From Telmatactis stephensoni (Eukaryota > Cnidaria > Anthozoa > Actiniaria > Isophelliidae), in the NCBI GenBank assembly GCA_029948255.1, contig JALIZF010001487.1, positions 1-64,000 of the forward strand: a stretch of DNA of 64,000 bases. The letters are read 5' to 3'. Of this stretch, positions 44,615 through 54,829 are shown piece by piece. The notes under the pieces were generated by a model. It saw only the letters and a program-made list of their open reading frames with translations, was not told the origin of the DNA and did not search any database. Position 1 is the stretch's first letter, and every line of letters starts with the position of its first letter. A program made the translations under genes and the position numbers.

Positions 44615-46730
44615 CATAATAAAGACCTTCTTCAAAAAATTGGGAGCTTAAAGAACGCTTTAGCTGGGCAAACTAAGGTACGTAGGCGTATGCTCAAATC
44701 TCAGCAAATTATCGTCTTAATACACGCAAAATTTGTTTCAGGAAAGCATTGAAATGCAAAGGCAAATCCAGGACCTAGAGTCTAGAAACAGCAGGATCTC
44801 TAAGGTATGCATAAAAAAATATACTTTGTTTAGATAATTATGAATTTGCATTAACTGATTTCCAAATTTGCTTTGAAGGAGCTCAAAGTGGAAAAACAAA
44901 ACAATGCATATTTGTCCTCACTTGTCAAAGAGAAAGACGAGGTAAAATTAAACCCTGCTGATCATATTATTATTAATGAGTAGCATTTTACGTAACATCT
45001 AAAGATTGAAGTGCTCATCTATTTCAATATCAACAGGAAAATGAACGTCTACGAAAGCGGCTTCGCGAAGACCAACAAGAACACAGCGGACTTGCTAAAG
45101 TAACTATTATATTAGTACTGGTTCTCTGTTGTATTGTTGAGGGGAATCTCGCCTTCAGGCATATATAATTAAAGAGCGCCCAGAGCCATATCAATAAGGT
45201 TTTCCCAACGAGATAATATGGCAGTTTTTGTCGTTCACATAAGCATTAGAAATCTGCAATGCTATAGGGCTTCTCGTTTCGTAGCGATGTTCGTGTCTTT
45301 TAAATAAATTCTGACATTATTGAAAAGACTGGGTATTCTGCTATGTTTACAGAGAAAGTCTTCAGTAAAGAAACAAAAGAGCGTGGCATCTGGAGTTGGA
45401 ACAGACAACGATGCGGTAGGTAAAATGTTTACAATGATTAGTAAAGACAGTTTAACGCTTTAGATGCAACAATCATGCGTAATCTCAAGGTCGTTATTTT
45501 TTTCTTTCTTTCCTTTCCAAAGAGTCTAGAAAAGAGAAAAGAACTAAGCAAAGTCAGAAAAGAGGACCGAGAAACTATTGAGGAATTGGTAAGACGCATA
45601 AAACTATCTGACAAACAAATGTCGATCAATCTAAAAATCTTTTCAACTGTATGATTGTCTCTCAATGGTCTGGTGTCTTTTTAAAAACATAAATTATCTT
45701 AAAATCTGCTATCACTATCTCTCAACATCATCGCGTCTCATTCTTTCATATCTGTATTTTTCTTTTTTGTAAAGGAAAAAGGATTGACTGAGTCGCAATC
45801 GACAAAAGGTAACCCTGAAACATCGGACGTTACAAAGGTAAGGAAGCATCTCCCTCTGTTCTCAATTCATAATAATTAAAAATCAGTTAAAGGCATAGAC
45901 GCATTGCAATTAATGTGTATGCTTATCAGGAAACACAAAGAAGTGATGTCGCCCTAGAAGATCAGAAAGTAAGTCTTTCAATAGTATTTACAAGGGCGGA
46001 TCCAGGGGGAGGGTCGCGGGGGTCAGGACCCCCCCTGTGTCTATCAATGAATATGTCATGAATTTGCGACAGCAGTAATTTTTAAAAGACTCACTTTTAA
46101 CATTCATTGAAATATCACTAAGCAATGCCAACCCTCTACCCATTCAGTTGTAAATATAATATTTTTGTTTCTAATAAAAAATGTTAAAAAATCACTAGTC
46201 TAAGCAATGAATGTCATATTTTCAGCGAGTTTCAATGGCTTAAGACCTTTTCGTTTGGGTTCCCTGTTTGTAAACGCCACGTGACCCCCACCTTTGAAAA
46301 ATCCTGGATCCGCCCTTGATGTATATCAAGGTTTTAGATATTATTAGTTGGAAGTAATGAACGTGATTTCTGAGCTAAATAGTATTGTCAAAATTTTCAT
46401 TAGGTTTACAAATTGAAAGTGGGTGAAATTTGCGTACGAAAGGGAGAAGTAGTTGCTGTGGCCTACGATAATGGCAAATATTATGTGGGCAGCGTAAAGG
46501 AACTCGGCGAGAAACAACCTTCAGTAGAATGGCTGAAACCGGTAAAAGGAAAACAGGGGAGATACAAATGCGGAAAAACTCCTAGTATAGAAAGTGTTGA
46601 GCCACAGTTCATCTTCTTCCAACCAAAATTTAGCAAGGAAAGTAATGCACTGGACATACAAAATTTCAAAGAAATGGAGACAGCCCACAAAATATACCAC
46701 GAAAAATATTTCGCCAAAAAAAGTAGATAG
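44615..46730 (+). CDS. Coiled-coil plus Tudor-like protein built from 63-nt exons (5' end uncertain)
   Basis: Nine exons, all phase 0: 44615-44677, 44742-44804, 44879-44941, 45037-45099, 45353-45415, 45523-45588, 45775-45837, 45930-45968, 46404-46730. Six of the first seven are exactly 63 nt (21 residues, three heptads), the other 66. They encode charged coiled coil such as ESIEMQRQIQDLESRNSRIS, ELKVEKQNNAYLSSLVKEKD, ENERLRKRLREDQQEHSGLA, then more polar segments. The last exon has a Tudor/agenet-like barrel: GEICVRKGEVVAVAYDNGKY, YVGSVKEL, VEWLKPV. AATAAA at 46,735-46,740 lies 32 bp before the right inverted repeat. The first ATG-bearing exon was not found and may be lost. Inferred role: dimerising chromatin-binding accessory protein of the transposon. 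Confidence 0.65.
45991..46318. mobile_element. MITE of GGGCGGATCCAGG type in intron 8
   Basis: CAAGGGCGGATCCAGG and its exact reverse complement CCTGGATCCGCCCTTG bound 328 bp of non-coding sequence. It is a relative of the MITE at 5,274. It sits inside the last intron of the coiled-coil gene, so it inserted after that element formed. Confidence 0.75.
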
Positions 46731-46771
46731 CTTAAATAAAAAAAATTTAATATAAGTAGATAAGTAGATAT

Positions 46772-48527
46772 ATTTGTAAAAAGCCTTTGTTTGAGCATGT
46801 AATCTCTCGTTATTTTGCCAAACTGAATTTCTTCCTGCAAAACATTTGACTAATAAAAGTGTCATCTGATAATCTGACCTAGCTAATTACCACCCAAAAG
46901 CGACAATCGCATTTATCAGTCAACAATTCTACGTGACGTTTCACGATCGCTTGACGTCTCACTATATTAGTTATTGTCTGACAATAAATGCAAAAGTAGA
47001 ATGATTTGTATTTTTGTCTGGGAAAATAAATAAGGCTGAACTTTGTTCAGATGAATAAAATAAAATCTGTCAGTGTAATACGACACCCATGCTCGTTCGA
47101 TTGCTTGTCATCGTACAGTGTTTGCACGTGGACTGACTGTCAACTGTTGACGCGCTACGGAAGATCGGTATAAAGAAACCTTTTTTACGAGCAAGGAAAG
47201 CTACGATTCAAGAAGACTGAAAAAGACAAAAGCACTTATTTTTTTAAAGCCAGATTTTCTTTTATGTAAACACGATATGTAATTCTTTTCGTTCCAGATC
47301 GAAACTTTATATTCCGGAATGAGGACCCAAGACTTTGCAACTTGTGAACTAGGATTTGCTATAAATTAAGGTTAAATTTTCATTTTCGGTAAAAATTTCT
47401 CATTTTAATTGATTTATCGAATCGAAGAGGAACAACGAGGGAAACGTATAATATTTATCAGGTATTATTCATTCCGGTCCGGTGAACAACAGATTTGACA
47501 GCGGCCCTTTTTGTAATGTCTATCCACAGAAATACCTAATCGTTAGGGCTAAGTCAAGTAGTTGTGCGATCTTCATTATACCTAATGATTAGGGCTTTTT
47601 GCAGCAATCCCTAACGCTAAGGTCTTGCTACATAAATGCTTAGTTCATGTGAGAAATCGGAAACGCATTTGATTGCTAAGTCGAGATTAGATCTCAGAAT
47701 AAATTGTACACAACGAAGTGAAGCGCAAGTGGAGACTTCCAAGCTAGCAGAGTCTCTTTCATGACTATTCAGCAAAGAAATTTTCTTTGTCACGAGAGAG
47801 ACTCGGCCAGCAGGGAAGTGGAGACAGGAAATGTACATTAGCTCGGTTTGCAGGCTGCTTTCAAACTAATCACTAATGCCATAGTTTACATCGAAAACAT
47901 AGAAATCACGGAAAATATTTTCGATGTTCAAAAATGCTGCAGTACACAGGACACAGCTTTTTATCACTACTTGGTGGATCACATGCAACTGAACAATCTT
48001 AAAGGTAAGTAGATCGAACTATATCACGCTAGAATTATAGTTTATGGCTAGGTTCACATGATTACAGACACAAAAATCATAAGCGTTTTTTAGCTGACAC
48101 AACATAACGACCTGGCATAAATGTAATCTCGAGAAAACGGATTTGTTCGTTTTCTTATTACTTTATATGCCAATTACGCTTATACTTATATCTTGGTGTA
48201 GATCGACCGGGCTTCACTTTTCGCGCGTAAATCAGAATTACATTTGCAGGTCAATGATTAATTTTCCTATTTTTAGATATTCTAGTCACAAACATGCCCT
48301 AGTTATTAGGGCATTTCAGCCAGAATCCCTAATAATGAGGCATATTTCACTTTTCACCTAATTGTTAGGGCTTTGCGGAAAAGACTACATTCTCGCTCCC
48401 TAATCATTAGGGCTTTGAACTATAAACCCTAAAGATAAGGTAATGTGACAAGAAACCCCTAATGTTTAGCTCTAAAACACAAAGCCCGGAATTAAATCCT
48501 ATACACGAAGTTAAATGAAGAGGCGTT
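46772..48527 (-). repeat. Right terminal inverted repeat
   Basis: Reverse complement of the left arm with a few percent differences and without the 150-bp internal duplication. The same CCTAAT/ATTAGG palindromes occur (for example 48,297-48,312 and 48,399-48,414). Confidence 0.85.
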
Positions 48528-49199
48528 AGTATATATATATAACTTTATATATTTTTTCATATAGTTTTTAATTATAGATTTTTAGGATTTTATTATAGTT
48601 ATATTATTAATCAGTTAGTGATTTATTTGTAGCTTATTAGTATTTTGTTGTGGCATACCTGTGAAATAGCTTTGTTTTAGCTAAGTGTATTGACCACGTT
48701 AAATAAAGTTTACATTTACATTACATTTACATTACATTGTGTTTGTAAAAACGTTTTGAAGTTTTTAAATAGGTAAAAAAGATAAAGAATTTTTAAGGAA
48801 GCTGAAACATGTTGTGTTGATTTGGTATTTGACAGATACTAGCCACAATTTGAGCTCCAAATGCCATGAAACCCTATTAATGGGCCATGAATTCAGCATT
48901 TTCAAAATTTCAGGGTGTCTACACAAACCATTAATTTACCATGAAACTATGCAAAAGTTAAGCCATGCACTTTTCATGGTCCATAAAAACATTGAAGAAT
49001 GATGTGATGCCAATTTCATGGACCATGAAAATAGTGCCACACGTAAATATGTTAAATATGAACCCAAATCAGTAACTCATGAAAATATATAACTCATGCA
49101 TTGTTTTGTGATAGTGATTTCACAAGAGTCTTGAACTTTGAATGCAATTGTTCCTTGTGTTAATTACTGACATTCTTTGTGCCTTTTTAAAGAACTTTT
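48528..49199. other. AT-rich non-coding; microsatellite and palindromes
   Basis: TTTACATTACATTTACATTA (48,710) is a short microsatellite. TTTCATGGACCATGAAA at 49,013 is a perfect 17-bp palindrome, with a related TTTTCATGGTCCAT at 48,972, perhaps one decayed inverted-repeat element. Confidence 0.45.
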
Positions 49200-49890
49200 A
49201 TGCTATGTGTTATTGTAAAAAGCCATATGCGGACATTGTGTTGGTCACGCTCGGTTTGGTGAGAATGAAGGCAGCAGAAAACAAAGTAGACTTGAGTTAT
49301 GGCAAACTTTGGCCATGTGAGTGGCCGTTTAATTACAACACTAAATTGTACAATTTCTTTGCCACAAACTTATTAATAAGGATGACTTAACCCTATAAAA
49401 GACTTTGTTCTCAGCAAAGGTGAGGGTGAAAACCGCCGGCTTGTCCCCTTATTGTCCACTGGAGGAGAAGGGGTGGAGGAGGGAAAAACCTTGTGTTGAT
49501 AAAGATGGCACTGTCAACCGATCGATAAAGCAGAGGGAGCAAGGACGTTGAGGCTTGTGACGACATAGTTGACCATACCGGAAGTTCCTAACCGAAAGTG
49601 AGAACAAAGTCATAGCACATTGCATAAAATCATTTATTTACTGCGTAAATTAAATTTGCTATATGCTATGTGTTATTGTAAACAGCCATACGCGGACAAT
49701 GCGTTGGTCGCGCTCGGTTTGGTGAGAATGAAGGCAGCAGAAAACAAAGTAGACTTGAGTTATGGCAAACTTTGGCCACGTGAGTATCCATTTAATTACA
49801 ACACAAAATTGTACAATTTCTTTGCCACAAACTTATTAATAAGGATGACTTAATCCTATAAAAGACTTCGTTCTAAGCAAAGGTGAGGGT
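49200..49890. repeat. Direct repeat of about 229 bp, copies at 49,200-49,428 and 49,663-49,890
   Basis: ATGCTATGTGTTATTGTAAA through AGCAAAGGTGAGGG occurs twice with roughly 93% identity. Both copies read an open frame ending LYNFFATNLLIRMT, but the frame has no start context or known family. Between the copies lies unrelated GC-richer sequence. Confidence 0.75.
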
Positions 49891-50620
49891 TAAATTGCCA
49901 AAGCCCGAGCGAAGAGGGATGAGCCAGGCCCCGCCACCCGAGACCAACGCAATCTCAGAGGAAGGTAACTTCAACAGGAGCTAGGCAAAACAAAAATGTG
50001 CGCAACAGCACTAAAAAACATAGTCCATATATTATACAGATACTATTAAGTACTACTTCGCATGACTACAGGTCTAATACAATGAGATTGGCCCCTGCTC
50101 AAACTCACTGCATTCTTCACTACACCTAAATGAACGTTTAAGAGATACCTAACGTGGCAATAGGACTATAAAAACGAGAATGGTCCCTGCTCACTCTCGT
50201 TAAATGTTGACATACTAATGAAAAAGTGGGTCTGGCGAGTGACCACGCGATTACAGGAAAGGTGTACATATGTACTTAATAAAAGGGTTACATTTCCATC
50301 GCCCTAGGTGCCTAATTTAGGCGTCGCTGAAACCCTGAGCAGCTGCCCAAGAGGCAGCACATATATGAAAGCTGTGGGTTTTGTAATGATTTGTGTGGAG
50401 ACCGCAAAAAGAAAGGGCATGGTTTAGAGCCTCGGGAAATTGTGATCTTCACACCGGAGAATTGTCTGGCCAGCAAAATTAGGGACCATCAGCTAAGTTC
50501 CTAACTTTAAGGTATTCAGCGATAATGGTAACTGGACAAACCAGTTGAGGTCAAGGTCAAGGTCAAATTTTATTTACAAAAATGAGATGAGTAAAGTAAA
50601 ATATTGACAGGTTGGGCTGG
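49891..50620. other. Non-coding, possibly retroelement flank
   Basis: No clear gene. Given the DIRS-like frame just to the right, the sequence may be a decayed continuation of that retroelement, but no reverse transcriptase or tyrosine recombinase motif is readable. Confidence 0.35.
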
Positions 50621-51158
50621 TTAGGCTAGGGTTTGTTGCCCCCCAGAATTTGGAAGCTTAATATTATATGTGTCCTCTGGAGGCTGTACATTTAACAAAA
50701 GCCCCATTTCAATGTACTCATTGCTCCAAATTTTGTTCTTAGTCTTAATGGGTACTGCAGAACCCAGGGGGGGGGGGGGCAGCAACGGACATAAATGTAT
50801 GCTTACTAGCAGTGTCATCCCTAGCAGTAGAGGTTGGCTGGTCTCCGCCTGTTATGTTCTGGATCGCTTCAGTGACTGATTGCTGAACCAACAACGCAGA
50901 CTCAGTTTGGGTTTGTGTAGCTACAGGAGCTTGCTGAATGGCTGTATTGGTGTCAGGGGTTGCTTCGGGCGTCAGGGCAGATCGATCCTCCAGAGCTTGC
51001 CTAACTGCAACTGTGATCTTTTGGAGTAGCTGATCATCAGACTTGGTGGATGTTGATGGTGCTTGAGGCAAAGTACTACCAGTACTATTGCTGGCCACTC
51101 TACTTCTCTTAGATGGGGTACTTGGGTCCATAGATCTTGGATGGCGTCTTGATGGCAT
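50621..51158 (-). pseudogene. gag-like ORF remnant of a DIRS-type retrotransposon, broken at a homopolymer
   Basis: From ATG 51,158 the - strand frame encodes a Ser/Thr/Pro/Gln-rich protein (HPRSMDPSTPSKRSRVASNS, DDQLLQKITVAVRQALEDRS). It runs into a C13 tract (G13 at 50,767-50,779 on the + strand), where the frame ends after APPPPPG-like residues. In the next frame the protein resumes: VPIKTKNKIWSNEYIEMGLL, then NVQPPEDTYNIKLP. IWSNEYI-x-x-G-LL is typical of the gag-like protein of DIRS/tyrosine-recombinase retroelements in invertebrates. A one-base length change of the C tract would restore continuity. The rest of the element is not visible. Confidence 0.5.
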
Positions 51159-51359
51159 CACAATAATTGGCCCCTAGAAGGAAACACCCGTAAGTTCCTG
51201 TTCAATGACAATGAAAGGAAACAGGAGAAACGTTTTTTTGCACACCACTGCCAAATGTCACCGACTTAACATCAATAGATTTTCCTGTAGTGCTAAACAC
51301 ATGAATTGACCAGGGCAACACTCACGTTTCCTGACGAGGAGATCATGCTGCACCATGGG
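51159..51359. other. Short non-coding gap
   Basis: 5' side of the gag-like frame; nothing recognisable. Confidence 0.4.
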
Positions 51360-51640
51360 TATAAATACAGAAAGGGTATAAATAACCCTAAACTGTAAGT
51401 AGAACCTGAGTGGGGTATAAATAACCCCAACAGATAATATAAATAGGGTATAAATAACCCCAATATAATACAAATAGGGTATAAATAACCCCAATAAAAT
51501 AAGTATTAGGGTATAAATAACCCCAATGATATTTACATGATACAGATGGGATATAAATAACCCCAAAACTGTAAGCATGGGCAAATAAAGTATAAATAAC
51601 TCCAATAATTACACAGTAGGGTATACATAACCCTAAAAAA
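51360..51640. repeat. Iteron array with GGGTATAAATAACCCC core
   Basis: About nine copies of GGGTATAAATAACCCC, partly decayed at the ends, are spaced 25-45 bp apart by variable AT-rich spacers. Each core is a dyad (GGGT and ACCC) around a TATAAATA box. It lies directly upstream of the leftward gag-like frame and of the rightward ORF at 51,796. Confidence 0.85.
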
Positions 51641-51795
51641 ATACAACAGTCATGTACATACAAAAAGTGACAAGCCGATCAAAATGGACAGCGGTGCTCA
51701 TAAATCACGATGGTCATTTGCCATGGTTTTCCTCCCGCATCACGGGCTCAAAGTCTCCAGCGGTCAATCACTTGTAACTAAAATCCTTTATCAAA

Positions 51796-52515
51796 ATGGC
51801 AGAAAGTACTTTCCCAGAGGGGAGGAAAAGTTGTCTTTCTCTGAGGCCTTTTGGGACAGAAAATGTCTCCGAGCAAGGATCAAAATTTTGGAACAAGAAT
51901 TCTGTAGAAATGAAGTTTACCGTGGAAAAAAATTGGCTGAAAATGGCTCGGTTTGCGGACACTAAACTAAACTATAGTATAAGAAGTTTAGATACAATAT
52001 TAGAGGAACTAACAGAGAATAAACTAGAACTTGTGGGACCTATCCTGGACAGTTTTTTGAAAGAAATCGGTAATTCTATTTCTTCTAAACTTGGTCGTTC
52101 AAGGATGACTGGCCTTATGACTCCGAGTGTGCTTTTTGTTCCTTACCCTATCTTCAAACATATCATAGTCTTGATATCTGGCTACGGAGGACAAATCCAC
52201 ACTAAAGACGGAAAGTTGATCACTGTTACTATAAACAAACCTTGTACTGCGGAGAAAGTATGGTCTCCTGCCCGTTTTAATGGAGAAAACGTCCTTGCCA
52301 AGAGGCACTTCGAAAAGGTCCCTTCCAATGACCATGAGAACAGAATCGTTAATTTATTGAAGGGAAAATCATTAGTTGTTGTCACAAACTCAACACCAAT
52401 TGTGATGTCTTATTCAGTTTTGCCACAAAAACTAACTACGACGTTTTATGTGCAATGCTATGACCGGGATGGATTTGCCAATGATGCTAGTCTACAAAGT
52501 CTCATGAACTCTTAA
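51796..52515 (+). CDS. Unrecognised 239-residue ORF
   Basis: A single uninterrupted frame from ATG 51,796. N-terminal 70 residues are basic and polar. A middle region has an amphipathic stretch (SIRSLDTILEELTENKLELV) and then IFKHIIVLISGYGGQ. The C-terminal half is beta-rich (GKSLVVVTNSTPIVMSYSVL). No motif I can name is present. An overlapping frame from 51,684 to 51,965 encodes 93 residues with a basic composition and could be an alternative start region joined by a frameshift. There are no neighbours on the same strand. Upstream is the TATA-like iteron array, so it may belong to the same mobile element. It could also be a retrocopy, since it is intronless. Confidence 0.35.
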   Translation: MAESTFPEGRKSCLSLRPFGTENVSEQGSKFWNKNSVEMKFTVEKNWLKMARFADTKLNYSIRSLDTILEELTENKLELVGPILDSFLKEIGNSISSKLGRSRMTGLMTPSVLFVPYPIFKHIIVLISGYGGQIHTKDGKLITVTINKPCTAEKVWSPARFNGENVLAKRHFEKVPSNDHENRIVNLLKGKSLVVVTNSTPIVMSYSVLPQKLTTTFYVQCYDRDGFANDASLQSLMNS

Positions 52516-52869
52516 CAAAATAATCAACAATGGCATTTATGCTATAAACTTGCTATTCAAGTTCAGAATCCAAATCAAAATTGAGAATTGGATTTATTCT
52601 TATACAAAATGAAGGGAACAATTGTTTGTTTAAATGCATGTTTATTATTGACCAATTAATACTCAAGATTCAAGTACATTTATAGTTCAAATATTGTAAC
52701 CATGCAAGTCAAATGAAATACTCATAGTATAAGAAGTGTTTGTACACCATTTACCCCATTGCTTGTGCTCTATTTCTTATTCCTGTTGTTTGTTATGGGT
52801 TATATAAAACAATAGATGCTATGATTTGCTTTACAAGTTGATAAACAGCAAATAGTGAAAGTGTATTAG

Positions 52870-53002
52870 AGTGAGCGCACTTAACCCATGAAATAGTTAG
52901 TAGACTACTAGTTACTAGTAGATCTTATTTCCATTGTTTTTTTCCTGCCTATTGAACTATTACACACTTCAGTTAGTGTTTCACGGATTAAGTGCGCTCA
53001 CT
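52870..53002. repeat. Short inverted-repeat element, 133 bp
   Basis: AGTGAGCGCACTTAA at the left end and its exact reverse complement at 52,988-53,002 enclose AT-rich DNA. It is probably a MITE; no target duplication is clear. Confidence 0.55.
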
Positions 53003-53289
53003 TTATACTTTGCCCTTTTTACTGCTGAATACTCTTTTGATCGAAAATGCCACATATTCCAACTCCAAATGTACAAAAACTTGTACACCGTGTACCAAAA
53101 AAATTAAATTATGTTCACTCTTTGCAATACTGACCTTTGTTGGTAGAAACATGCTGAAACACGGTCCCAGCTGCCAGTGATTAGAAGCAGTGTTTACTAG
53201 ATGGTTTCGCATTATCCCAGAGTGATAAATTCCAGAAATTTTTATCATCTGCTACATATAGAAGGTATAGAGATCATTTCGATCGTATG

Positions 53290-53500
53290 AAGCCATTTTT
53301 GTATGCAGTTCTTAAGATTAATTCACACAACTTGTCACGCAACAAAAATTGATGTTGCAGGTTGAGTAAATTCCGCCTTCCACTTTTTGCAGCAAGTAGG
53401 TGTAAGCTTCAACATTGGTTTTTGTTGCATGAAAATCACTCTACAACTTGCAACGCAACGTTGCTTGACAAGTTGCACGATTTTGTTGCAGTCGTATTAA
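53290..53500. repeat. CAACTTG/CAAGTTG-rich fold-back segment
   Basis: Repeated CAACTTG(T/C), TTGTTGCA and ACGCAACGTTGC pieces in both orientations. The densest palindrome is at 53,448-53,480. Probably a decayed MITE. Confidence 0.45.
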
Positions 53501-54341
53501 TGGCCGCACCAAGAGCCGGTTTTCAAGCGCTGATTGGTAAATAGAATATTCTTTAATGTTAGTTTATTTGTAAACAATCAAGGCATTGTAGGCACTTACA
53601 ATATAAAGATGTACTTATTCCCGTCCTTTATTTTTTATTGAGTTTCTCTGACTATACTTATCTATGCATGGAATGACTAAGTGCTGTTTGACTGAAAACT
53701 CTTTTTTTTACTCTTTTAGGAAGACAGTCAGTGTTAGATGTACGGTGTAACTAAAGACAGAGCAAAGTTTAGACATTGTTAATATTCAGCGTTTATGAAT
53801 GTTCTGAGTTTTCAAATAAAAGTTTAACAATAAAATAGGGGAGCTGAGTATGTACAGGAGATTTAATAATGCACGTTAATGGTTGGCGATTCAGTCAGTG
53901 GGATCGCGCTTGAAACTGCTCGTGTTGAAATCGCAGGCCATTTGCACGCGGAACTTGTGGTCGCCTTGAAATGATCGACCAAGTGGCAGCTCTATAGCGT
54001 GACAAAAAAAAAGCCGCCTATGTTAACATACATTAGATAGGTATCTTTAATTGTAAATGGGCTGCAAGATGCGCGTCACCTGCAATGCATGCTATTCTCA
54101 ACCACAAACCTCATAAAATTAGCAATGAAAATTTCCAGCACTTAAGGAAAGCAACATTTTGATGGAGCCCAGCCAAAAAAGCTATTACTACATTGAATTT
54201 TCAATTAAGGCGGAAAAGGTTATAAAAACAACTGCAGACCCGTGCCTCATATGAGGAATCATCGACCTCCTCCTCCCCTATGGCTCGTGTTCTCCTTACA
54301 CTTCTTTCGTTCTCTCGTCACTTCCTGCATGCTGTATTACT

Positions 54342-54530
54342 GAACGGAGCACAGAAAAAGTTGGTCTATTTGTTAAACGCAGTACGGAAAAAGATGTTCT
54401 ATTTGTTTTATTATATATTTTGAAGCAAATATTCAAGGGAAAATGTTCGATTTTCTCTGTACAAAAATTCAAAACGTGCATGCCGCTGTGGTCCAACTCG
54501 CTCTACTGACATCAGAACTGTGCTCCGTTC
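54342..54530. repeat. Inverted-repeat element with GAACGGAGCACAG ends
   Basis: GAACGGAGCACAG (54,342-54,354) pairs with CTGTGCTCCGTTC (54,518-54,530). A GYA(C/G)GGAAAAAG-GTTCTATTTGTT block is repeated inside. Confidence 0.6.
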
Positions 54531-54829
54531 TCTACAGCTTTCAGCCAATCAGAGAGTATCGACAAGGAAAGCCAAAAGTCTGTAGAGTAGATAATTAAAT
54601 TTCCAATCAACATGAATGCATCAATATTTTGAAAACGCTTGATGCTAAAATAGAAGGCCTACAAGCAAGACAAAGGCTAATAAATGACGTTGAGCTAAGG
54701 GTAATACGTCCATGTTCACATACACCAATGGGAAAAAATCCACAACAATTCTATACCGTCACTCCTACTACACATAATTGAACATCACTAGCCATCATCA
54801 GACGTTAGTATGTATCACTACATGTTATC

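Larger units (their letters stand above)
41448..48527. mobile_element. 7.1-kb transposon with very long inverted repeats and 4-bp target duplication
   Basis: The outer ends are AACGCCTCTTCATTTAACTT on the left and its reverse complement on the right, each flanked by AGTA (41,444-41,447 and 48,528-48,531). The arms are 41,448-43,354 and 46,772-48,527. Between them lie a leftward DUF7869-type gene fragment and a rightward coiled-coil/Tudor-like gene with introns, one of which holds a MITE. The arms are almost identical, indicating recent activity or homogenisation. The leftward gene lacks its 5' exons, so this copy is probably not autonomous. The superfamily cannot be assigned from ends and duplication length alone. 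Confidence 0.8.
52516..54341. other. Non-coding with small inverted repeats
   Basis: Two fold-back structures are listed separately (52,870-53,002 and 53,290-53,500). The remainder is AT-rich without genes. Confidence 0.4.

Noticed and set aside
49200..49890. Duplicated small gene (frames ending LYNFFATNLLIRMT)
   Set aside because: The similarity extends evenly beyond the frames, there is no start context, and no family is recognised; treated as a direct repeat.
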